A stretch of 64,000 nt of DNA, taken from the NCBI GenBank assembly GCA_958496175.1, contig OY292278.1, positions 39,556,001-39,620,000 on the forward strand, written 5' to 3'. Below are positions 41,553-51,036 of this stretch, piece after piece. The position numbers and the translations under genes were made by a program. The DNA is from Sisyra terminalis (lineage: Eukaryota; Arthropoda; Insecta; Neuroptera; Sisyridae). Positions within the stretch are counted from its first letter, which is position 1, and every line of letters begins with the position of its first letter. The notes below the pieces were generated by a model. The model had not been told where the DNA came from. It saw only the letters and a program-made list of their open reading frames with translations, and did no database searches.

Positions 41553-41884
41553 GACAAAAACAAACAAAAATAAGCAAGTTCCAAAGCTTGGTATAAACAT
41601 AGATGACAAACGGCATATGGCTGTCTGGTAACTCTCAGTTTAAAGTACAGTAATGCACTATTTTAAAATTTGGTAGTCTTCTTCCTCCTGCAAAGGTCGA
41701 AATATTATAGTTAAAAGAAGTAGGTAAAAACATTATTTTATGTATCATATAAATATATAAAGAAATTAAAGCTTTTCTTGGGATATTACAACCCTACGTG
41801 CTGTAGAGTCCTTGGTCTTTCAGCGGCGCAATTTCACAACCAAGTTCAGCGGCTACTGCTATACTAGAAATTACGAAATAATCA

Positions 41885-42087
41885 GTAAAGACTAAGATGG
41901 GACTTCTTTATTCGTTGATATTCTCAATCGCAATTTATGAGTCAGAATCTTGGACATTAAACGCATCATGTCACAAGAAAATAAAAGAGTTAGAAATTAT
42001 ATGTTTCCAGGATGTTAAGGATTTTTTGGACATTAACACAGAAAAAACGTTTCCATAAATAGGAGTTGCAATGAAAGGCTGCTCCTA
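41885..42087 (+). pseudogene. Non-LTR retrotransposon (LINE) fragment, region after the RT
   Basis: The plus frame reads VKTKMGLLYSLIFSIAIYES followed by ESWTLNASCHKKIKELE. This is the hallmark LLYS..FS...YGSESWTL...C.KRI.A.EMWC segment downstream of the reverse transcriptase in many insect LINE-like elements. The expected Gly of YGSE is Glu, and the EMWCYRR block is degraded (EIICFQDV). A stop follows at 42,056. The flanking reverse transcriptase is not recognisable. Only a short dead piece survives. Confidence 0.65.
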
Positions 42088-42350
42088 ACAATTCAGAGGC
42101 GCAAAATTAAATACAATTTTCGGTGATACGGAAGGACAGGGCAAAGAAAATTGTTATCTGAGGAAAGTGGACGATATAATAATGAGTGGCTGATCTCCTG
42201 TTTTTTCATAGACTAAGATTCACAGTCTAAATCACAAATTTCACAAATATGTCAATAGCAGAAGTAATGGGAACCGTAGAGGATAGAAAAACTTGGGAAA
42301 TACCGATAAATTTGTTGTGTCCATACTTTCTAGAATATTATTTAATTTAT

Positions 42351-42427
42351 AGCATGAAAGTGGACTTAAAGGATGTAAATTAATTATTAGTATATGGATT
42401 TACATTCTTTAAATCCACTTTCCTGCT
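42351..42427. repeat. 30-bp-arm hairpin with 17-nt loop
   Basis: Arms at 42,351-42,380 and 42,398-42,427 pair over 30 positions with one G-U wobble and two mismatches, separated by 17 nt. Size and near-perfect pairing are compatible with a small-RNA precursor, but equally with the remains of a palindromic transposon end. Nothing else in the sequence decides between them. Confidence 0.5.
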
Positions 42428-45400
42428 TGGAAAATACTTTTGCCAAGAATAAGCTTAGACGTTCGGAATCGTACAATGACAAAAGATATAACGAAAATAA
42501 GCGGCTTTCCATTTTTGAAAACAATATGCCATCATGGAAATTTTAAAAAGATAAAAAAACTTAATTTTTAAAAAAAACAGTTGTTTTATATGTCTAAGTA
42601 TAATTTATCACAATAATTACCTTGAAAATTGTAAGGCTCAACAATTAAATACAGTTTTGAGTTGGACAACAAAAGTTTTCAATCATTTTCAGAAAGTGTC
42701 CATGTTTATATTTTAGAAGAAGGAATTCTTAAAAGAATAAGGAACTTGTGGTTAGATATTCCACACTTCTGGGAACATTTCAATACCTAAATGATGCTTT
42801 TTTTTACTAAGCATAAAAGGCATAAGACCACCTCAATAAGCTATTCAACAACCGTTGCTTTAATACCATCGGCTATAGTTGCTTCAGTTCAATACTGTTC
42901 GCTGTCTCGGGAAACTTTCTGCAAATCAAAAACGCAAAAAACGCCACTCATTGCGCCTTATTTATTGCCTCGATTTGTAAATTTGGTGCGTTGACGACTC
43001 ACATTATTTAGTATGAGTGTCGCATCGCTAAGATTGTGGTTGACGTTTGTGAACGACTAACGCCTTGCGGGTGGCAACTTCAATGTCTTCCATATCCCAT
43101 CGGGGGGCCATCATTCGCAATTTTTTCCTTCCATCAACAACTTTTCAGACAACTCAAATTCCTCTCCCTTGTACGTAACATGCTTAATTTGATGCGAGCA
43201 AAATAAAAGGCGCCGTAATCCGCCTTTCTCAAACGATTCAAAGCTCCATAGATAAGATTAGAGAGGCCAACTGCAAATGCCAACCCCTTTTTCATATACC
43301 TTTTAGTCAAATTAAAAAATAAAAATAATAATAACACTACTAAAATGAAAATAAATGAGACGTAGTCACTCTTATCTCTTATTCGTGAGGTAAAAGGAAG
43401 CAAGCCCCGTTGATTAGAGCGTTAATTTAAAGTTTAAAAAAAAAAAATATTTAGGGGGGATTATATGGACTGGGATATTGTCTCCCTTTTCGACTTTCGA
43501 TTCTCTAATTGTCGTGACTGACATGAGTGAGTGAGTTCGAATTGAATTTTATTGCTAATTAAGAGGAATTTGTGTCATTGGTGATAATGAATACGATTTA
43601 GATAAGACAAGATGAAATAGAATTGAAAATTACGACCGTTGGCTAGTGGAAAGTAAATAAAACATCGACCACCCAAAATTAAAGAAAATAAAAAAAGTGT
43701 TTAAACAAACGGAAAATAAATGGCGTACCACATTTAATAACAACTAAATAACCAAAGAAATGGGTACGAAAATTTTCCATCATAAATAGTATGACGGAAT
43801 TATATCACTAAGTTACTATCATGAAAAAATTGAAGTAAATAATATTCAAATTGTATTAATTACTGAATATTTATTGATTCGATACTTTTATATCGTGTTT
43901 TTGTGCATTATATTATTTCATCATTCGAAGGAAGATCGCAGAAATATGCCCAAAGAAATCAATTTGACTTCTCCCTCCAATTTTCGAACTTTACGTAGGA
44001 AACTTATAAAAGCATTACGGATGATGAAATCTATTAAAAAACTGTCAAAGAAACTTGCTTTGAATAAAATATACCTGCAGTTTTAAAATATGTAATATTT
44101 TCTGTTGAATGCGATTTTTAGAGCTTTTGCTAAGTGCCCAAAGAATAATGTCATTCTTTGCATTTTTTATAAATGTTTCTGCGTAATTAGTTAAACCTAT
44201 ATTTATTATAAATTATTGATAAATGACCATTATTTCTGAACCATGAAACATATGAACTTAATATTTGTGGTATGTTTAAAAATATGGTAATATTTGTATG
44301 CAAATAAAGTTTTAAGCTCCTTATATTCTCAAGTTTACAAGTTTCCATTGCTTATAAAGCTTTTGAGACTCAAAAAGCACAAGGCTGGCAAGTGTAGTTG
44401 AAAAGCTTTCAAACATTACTTGAATCCAACTACTTTTGTACTTAAATATTACAAACCACTTAGTGGAGTAAAATTGAAATAAGTAAAAGTGTTACATAAA
44501 AAAGTTTTTCATTGTTTTGCAATGCAAAAGTTAAAGCTTATTTTGCTTGACATTTTCTTAGCAGTACTTTACATATGAACAAAACAAGCTATTGATAATG
44601 ATTAAATTGCAACAAAAGAATAACTAGCTTTTCATAAACAGCTTTGGAGTTTGCTTTGAAGGGAAGTGGGATACATTTTTGACAGAATTAATCATTGAAG
44701 CTCATCCACTAAAATCAATGTAATCCTAAAATATCAATTCATAATTAACAAACAAAGAAGTAGAAAGAAATCATAGAAAAAAAAAAGAAAATGAAGAAAA
44801 TATTGCGGATTTTCTAGCGTACTTCTTTGTGAATGGTTTAAGAAGTGGTATTCTAAGCGGGATATTGGATTTTGTAATTCCAAATTTGTCATTTTCGATT
44901 TAGTGAATGAATGGAATAAGTTTGGTCAACCTTCATCAATTAACTTGATTTTCTTTGGAAAATCAATCTGAGTCTTAGCTTTATGAAATTTATATATTTC
45001 AAAATATTGTTTTAAAATAATATCAATAATAATATCAGGGTCACGGGTAATTGTAATAAAGTTAAATTAATTGAAACAATTAATTTAAATATTTTTTTAT
45101 TTTTATTTTCCAATTATTTCTTCCTAATTTTTAATAATGAATTATTTGTATCATTTAAAGCTAATGTAAATAAAACTTTTTATTTTACTATTACACCAAA
45201 AAGTTAATTTTAAAATACCTGAATCACAAGTTTTCGAAGAAATAATTTACCAAAGATTTCACAAAAAGTCAATGTTTCAGAGCTTTCAAAATTATTGCCT
45301 ATAGCTAGACGTAAGGAACTATCGCTGATTATCAAAAATATACCCCATTGAGGGCAATATAGAAAAGCTCATCCAGGTCTTAACGGAATCAAGCCCTTAG

Positions 45401-46679
45401 ATTACGTAGCGTTTATATACTTTTCCAAACTATTCTTCTTTTTTCTTCAATCTTGCTTTGCAAAACTTATTTTTAGGAACACTGAGTGTTACTTTAGGCA
45501 TTTGAGCTTACGTCGTTTTAAAAATAGTTGGAAAAATTTTCTTGTCTTTTTGCTGCTAAATTCATAGTATTTAATAGCATCCAATCTTCATACCTCAAAA
45601 GCCTTGAATAGATTGACCATAGAATGACCATTTGGATTGCTTTAACCAGTGTTAGACGATTAATCGTACTTTATGATTTTTTATTAAATCAATAACAATA
45701 ATGGCAATAAGCAATAGAGGTTAATTTCGATAGAATGCATCTGGACACTATTCTTTATTCAACAATTTTTCGTAGTAATATGGCAAAAAAATTGTTATAT
45801 ATCCTGAATCCCGGCTAAAAGTTAATGGTCAATTAATGTTAAGTAATGTTCACCGTGTAAGTTAATCTTTAGTACTTCAATACATATTTAACCCTTGAAG
45901 AAATCGGTCGTTATTCTTGCATTAAATATAACCAATTTATTAGACATGTTCTTTCGGTTTTCATTGGTTGCAATTCCAAAAAAAAAAAATGTAAAGGAAT
46001 TTGTCAAAGAAAATAATTTTAACTGGACATTTTTTCTAAAAGACAAATCAGCATACAAGCTTTAAGTGCTACTTGAATGTATAGAATTTATGGTGCACCT
46101 CATTAATTGGATTGCCTATACATATGCAAGAGCATTGCTTGCTAAAGCTCAACTACTAATAATAAACGACTTTCCTAAAAACACATTTTCCAAGCTTTTC
46201 CCTAAGTATTTTTTTTTAAAATATCATTATATCTGGGCTGCCTTTTAATTTTCACAAAAAATATAATAGAATTACGATAAAAGGGGAATGAATAACACAA
46301 GATTAGAATTGTAGTTTTAAATTAATTGTATCCTGTTAATTGTACACCAATGATTTTTTTTATTTGTGATATAAGGAATTAATTTCATAACTTCAAAAAT
46401 ATTAAGAGATAGTATAACTCAAAGTTTTAATTTAAAATTTTTTATTCTTCTTCAAGTTCTATTTATAGAATGAATGTGTGGAAGTGTATTGTATTAATAC
46501 ATAGGCAACTAAAAATCTTTGTTGGTAAACTAATTGCCTATACATCACATTAATAAAAAGTTTATGACTAAAATCAAGTGATTTTCTTGTGGATCCAATT
46601 TAATTTTTGGAATAGAATGTAATAGGAAGGGTTGATTTTTGATGAATTTCCGCCAAAAATCTGTCACGTTAATATGTAA

Positions 46680-47340
46680 GACGTGCGCGACTATTAAATA
46701 TTGATTTAAGCCACGTTTGGTCCCCACATTATGTGAGATTTATTTGCTTTGTTTCGACTTTTTAAAAAATCGTGCGAAAATGCAACAAACGTCGTGAGCT
46801 CAACACTGACTAAACAAATATTAAATAATTGAAGAAAAAACTGGTCATTTGTTTGTTCCGTTATGCACATCGTCGCGGCAAAATCTAAATAAAAAAAAAA
46901 ACGAGGAAAATCCTCGAAATGGCGAAGGTGTGATCGAAATGTGGCGATCTGCCTCAACTTATCGAATCAATCATTGAAATTTTTATTGAGTTTGTTTGAT
47001 TTTGCATTGGTTCTCTTGTCCTTCGTTAATGTAAGCAAAGCGTGAGTGATTGACTCATCCGTTTTGTCTTTTCTTTGCGTTTGGATTAAGTGATTTGTGA
47101 TTTCGTCCGTCATATCAATATATGTGAGATGCCAAGCCGTCGTTGACATATTGGTTCCGTGAATGATTTGCTCATTTATGGGTATGAGTCGCGGGGGAGG
47201 CACCGACGAGGACCTCGATTTACAAATTGCCATTTTGAGCTTTTAAATCATTCAATCACTTGGCTCTAACGACACGGAATCATTAAACTAGACCGTAAAG
47301 TTACTTGGAAATCCAACGCCAGGAAAATGAGCCAATTTTT
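46680..47340. promoter_or_regulatory. Wnt9 upstream region, candidate proximal regulatory DNA
   Basis: A block less AT-rich than its surroundings directly upstream of Wnt9. It is crossed by several short minus-strand frames that resemble no known family. It includes CpG-containing strings such as ATGGCGAAGGTG and GAGTCGCGGGGGAGGCACCG near 47,190. Position and composition suggest promoter-proximal control; this is inference. Confidence 0.3.
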
Positions 47341-47368
47341 TTGACGCCGATAAAATTCGTGTGTGTGA

Positions 47369-47410
47369 TCAGTTTGCACCATTCATACGCTCTCCACACC
47401 TCAATTCAGT
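47369..47410 (+). promoter_or_regulatory. Possible Wnt9 initiator sequences
   Basis: Two TCAGT initiator-like pentamers occur on the plus strand, at 47,369-47,373 (TCAGTTTG) and 47,406-47,410 (TTCAGTGATG). They are 104 and 67 nt upstream of the Wnt9 ATG. A GATAAAATT TATA-like string at 47,349 is about 22 nt upstream of the first, slightly too close. Weak evidence; an upstream non-coding exon is equally possible. Confidence 0.22.
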
Positions 47411-47442
47411 GATGATAATACAGAAAAAGTAAAGTAAAAAAA

Positions 47443-47478
47443 ATGTTTAAAAATATGTGCCCAGATTTTGCACGATGA
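47443..47478 (+). promoter_or_regulatory. uORF overlapping the Wnt9 start codon (ATGA)
   Basis: An 11-codon reading frame (MFKNMCPDFAR, stop) begins at 47,443. Its TGA at 47,476-47,478 overlaps the main ATG at 47,475-47,477 in the tetranucleotide ATGA. It has a second internal ATG at 47,455. If the 5' leader includes this sequence, ribosomes translating the uORF would terminate exactly at the Wnt9 start, a layout that can lower or couple translation. The reading frame is seen; regulation is inferred. Confidence 0.45.
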
Positions 47479-47566
47479 GACGAAAATTTATCAAATTTTT
47501 CAATCTCGCCCTAATCGTCATGGTAGTTCAAGTGGATATTGCGTTTTTTACAAATTCAAACAAAGA
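47475..47566 (+). CDS. Wnt9: Wnt9 coding exon 1, signal peptide
   Basis: First coding exon of a Wnt9-family ligand. It encodes MRRKFIKFFNLALIVMVVQV followed by DIAFFTNSNK and two bases of a Glu codon. This is a basic start plus a hydrophobic core of about 15 residues, as expected for a secretory signal peptide. The donor is GTAAGT at 47,567. The leftover GA joins the A that opens exon 2 (Glu31) in the frame of the long Wnt reading frame, which supports the junction. An in-frame TAA at 47,448-47,450 lies upstream, so this is the first usable ATG in frame. Intron 1 is 332 bp (47,567-47,898), ending CTTTTTAG. Confidence 0.85.
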
Positions 47567-47898
47567 GTAAGTGTTTCATAGATCATTCAAATCAATCCAA
47601 TCAGCCGCCATTTTCATTTGAAAATTTTCTTTTAATGTTTTCCATTGCATCGATTTCTCTTAAAAGAAACCTAAATTTCACCTCAACCTTCAATATAATT
47701 TACAACCAATGCACCGGAAGTGAAATAAACCATTTTTTTTAAATATTTTTTCTGGGTGTGATATTTGTTTCTTTGTCTCAAAAAATAAGTAAATATTTGG
47801 ACTGAAAAAAATGTTTCATATTAATTGTTTAAATTTAAAACAAATATATATTTTTCTCTTAAAAAAAAAGGATTTGATAGGAATTGTAAACTTTTTAG

Positions 47899-48871
47899 AT
47901 CGAAATCGAAAGGTGTTCTCCGAAACAATCCAATTGCTGCAGTGTTTACCGTTACCGATCCTTTGGTACGTTCGTCTACTCCCACAGCAGTGCCGTGTCG
48001 TTGGTTGCGACAATCCAGGCGCCAATATCAACAGTGCCGCAATGAAGTTGCGCTTCAAGGAGTCCTTAACGATTCCCGATTCCTAACCGTGACCCATTGT
48101 GAAGATCAGTTTCGATACGATAGATGGAACTGCTCGCACGAACGCACCCTCTTCCGGAAAGTTCATCGTGAAACAGCTTTCATGTACGCTTTAGCCGCGG
48201 CAGGATTAACAACAACCGTGGCTCGTTCTTGTGCCGAAGGCAAACTTCGCAAATGCCAATGCGGTTCTACCAAACCGCAAGATTCAACCAAACCCGGAGT
48301 TAATTCGGTACGGAAAAATTGGCGATGGGGTGGCTGTGGTGATAATCTCCAATACGGACGCCGTTTCACCCGAAAATTCCTTGATCTTCGCACCCCTAAC
48401 GCTGATTTTCAACAATCAATTCTTCGCCACAACTGCGAAGTGGGAATTCGAACAGTGGCTTCTCAAATGCGGGAAGTTTGCAAATGCCACGGCGTTAGCG
48501 GTTCGTGTACCGTTAAAACTTGTTGGAAACGTGTGGCACCCTTTGCCGCCGTTGCAACCCTTCTCAAAAAAAAGTATCATCGTGCCGTAAAATTCGACTT
48601 TGGAAATCGGGCAACTAAAAGAGCCGAGCCCCAAAACCGTAAATGGCCAAAACGGCAACTTCTCTATCTGGAACAATCTCCAACATTCTGCCTAACCACC
48701 TCCAACCGTGTTTGCCTCAATAAAGACAACTGTGCCACCCTGTGTTGTGGTCGCGGCTATACCACACGGGAATATTTCGAAAATCGCAACTGCAAATGCC
48801 GGTGGAGAAAAAATTTTGAAATGATATGTGATCAATGCCCATATGAAATGGTAGAACATAAATGTAAATAA
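47899..48871 (+). CDS. Wnt9: Wnt9 coding exon 2, entire Wnt domain
   Basis: Carries residues 31-354 of a secreted Wnt ligand in one uninterrupted exon. Family blocks in order: the QFRYDRWNCS block (about 101-110), ETAFMYALAAAG (122-133), RSCAEG (140-145), WRWGGCGDNLQY (172-183), the acylation hairpin CKCHGVSGSCTVKTCW (225-240) with Ser231 as expected palmitoleoylation site, YLEQSPTFC (287-295), CATLCCGRGY (309-318) and the C-terminal cysteine finger. The WGGCGDN and VAPF...LLKKKY patterns and the spacing fit Wnt9 (Drosophila Wnt4 group) rather than Wnt6, Wnt10 or Wnt1. N-glycosylation sequons are at Asn88 and Asn108. There are 23 cysteines rather than the usual 24: an extra one at 210, and none at 336-337 where Wnts have an adjacent Cys pair. 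At 354 residues it is typical in length. It sits head-to-head with Wnt1, as expected for the arthropod cluster. Confidence 0.93.
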
Positions 48872-48934
48872 TTTCAATTATATACTTATAAAATAACATT
48901 TTTATAGCTCTTTTTATACACTTACGAAACGTTT

Positions 48935-48940
48935 AATAAA
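48935..48940 (+). terminator. Wnt9 polyadenylation signal
   Basis: A canonical AATAAA lies 64 bp after the Wnt9 stop codon. A second AATAAA-type signal follows at about 48,963-48,969 and a T-rich stretch near 48,990, so the 3' untranslated region may be only about 100 nt. Confidence 0.5.
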
Positions 48941-50999
48941 AAATATATATACTTAGTAAAAAAAATAAAACTTATCAGTCTGCTGCGTTTTTTTATTTGA
49001 CAAAATTCCCATGGAAGACTGGCTTAAAATGAGAAAAGTGACATAAAATAGAAACATTTACGACTCCCACAAGAGCTTTTCGATCGTAAGAAATTAGACT
49101 TGGACGACCAATATCAACCTTCTCCAGCCATTTATTCCCTTCAATTGCTGTTTTTTGTTTAACATTTGCACTAATACGGAATAATAAACAAACAAACCGA
49201 CAAAAGCAATCGAAAACCGTAATGAAATTAAAAAAGTTTTACTTACATACTTTTAGTTTTGTTGCTAATCAAACATGGGAGCAGAAAATAGCCGGAGACA
49301 TGTATTTTTAGGGAAATCAATATCTTTTTAGGCAACTCGTAAATAAACTGGGAATAAAGTGGGACGTTTACGTTATCCTCTGAATTCAGTCATTTGGAGA
49401 AAACGACTTTTCTATTTGAGGCAAGTTGACGTATGGACGAATCAAAAGTGAAATAAAATGGGGGAGGATAATGAAGATTTATGATTGTTGTGGTAAAAAA
49501 AAAAATTATTTTGTAGAAAATAAATTACACAAACATTGTCAAAGCTGATGATATTTTTATTTTTGTCGAAAGAAAGACAAAGTTCTAATCAATTGCAAAA
49601 TAAAGTACCTACAGTTCTAATACTTCACACCCAAAAAAACCAAAACATTAATAACACTAAGACAGTGCAATTTTTAAGCCCTACTTTCGTTTGGTAAAAA
49701 AAATATAAACCATCTTTCATGGAAAATAAAAATAAATAAGTTCCCAAAGCTTTGTACTATTCAAATGAAGTACAAGGAAAGTGGAAGTTAAAAGCCTACA
49801 TTTTTTGTAAGTGGTTTTATACCCGGAATACTTAATATTCAGCTGAATACATAAGGGTTAAAAGTGTTCATTTCACTTCATTTCATTTAGGGTTGATTCA
49901 ATGACAATTTCATTAGAAGTACATTTACTGTAATTTTGGGAAAATTTTTTATTCAAATTTCTTATATTATAAATTGCTACTTAGATTAACATTAAGGTGA
50001 AGACCAAATAGTAATGATAAACTATACACTATAAAATAGCTCAAAACTAAGACTGCAAATAATTATAAAATAATACTTTAACAATAAACGCAAATCAAAA
50101 TCAGTATTTTTTCAATAAATTTTTAGAACGTAAAACATATTGTGTAGTTCAAGTAAAGTTTTGTCCAATTGTCATTGATGTTTTCTTATATTTGCTGTAC
50201 TGTGTTAAAAAAAGTTCAATTTCAATGTGGACAAAATTAATCAATAGTGTAGTTACCTAAAATATAGTTCAGAACTTTACAAATTAAGAGCTGCATTAGC
50301 TAATTAGTTTTACTTTAGGTATACAAACTATGTTGATTTTATATAGTTATTTTAACGTGAAAATGGTTGAGGGTAGAACAAGTGACCAAAAACATATATA
50401 TTATTTATACTTTAAAGTCACTGAAATTATAAATGGTTGAATATTGAACGTTGTTTTGAAATTAAAGTTATCCATAGTAGGTAATTGTGATAAAATAATT
50501 CAATTGTCTACGTTGTTTACATCAATTGATAAAGAAATTTAAAAAGGGATGAACAGATCAATAAATTACTAAATCCTTTTAAGTCCTCTTCCTTTTCTTT
50601 CAACCATTAAAACCTTCAACACATTTGCATTTTGTTGAATCTACAAATATTTGCTTATATTGAATGAATTTCGGTAAATTAAGGGTTTTTTAGAATTTAT
50701 TGTAAAAAAGGGTTGTAAATTTAGCATGGATGTCGGGCACCTAAGTACATCTTAATTCAAATATCTATAAAACAAAAATATATTAAAAAGGAGAAAGTTC
50801 ACCAAAAAAGCTTAATATTAGCATTGAAATTTGTTAAAAAACTATTAAACAGAATAAAATTTTAGTACCAGTCATAACATATCTTATGAAATATACTAAA
50901 TTGAGTAACACTAAATGTTTTACGAGGATGAATCGACCTCGGAAATATATTCAGATGATATTTTGTAAGTATATAAATACTTATAAGATGTTAAGTATA

Positions 51000-51036
51000 T
51001 AAATAATAATAATAATTATAATAATAATAATAATAA
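51000..51036. repeat. TAA trinucleotide microsatellite
   Basis: An imperfect run of about 12 AAT/TAA units, broken once by ATTATAAT. A simple repeat in otherwise AT-rich DNA. Confidence 0.8.

Larger units (their letters stand above)
22188..47370. other. Intergenic region between divergent Wnt1 and Wnt9
   Basis: About 25 kb between the two putative promoters with no exon I can support. Most is AT-rich DNA with mononucleotide runs. It contains a tandem duplication (23.6-24.15 kb), a hAT-like element (27.1-27.4 kb), candidate regulatory islands (about 26.2-26.7, 29.25-29.5, 30.83-31.66, 36.46-36.92, 38.7-39.7 and 42.85-43.3 kb) and retrotransposon remains (about 40.6-42.1 kb). Any 5' untranslated exon of Wnt9, or a non-coding RNA, would be invisible to me. 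Confidence 0.7.

Noticed and set aside
43134..43403. 89-codon minus-strand frame with a hydrophobic segment
   Set aside because: The hydrophobic run comes from A/T repeats; no homology recognised and it lies in a candidate regulatory island.
47825..47898. N-terminal extension of the Wnt9 frame from an ATG at 47,825
   Set aside because: The extension is intron sequence. It lacks a signal peptide, while splicing 47,566 to 47,899 gives a proper secretory N-terminus in phase.
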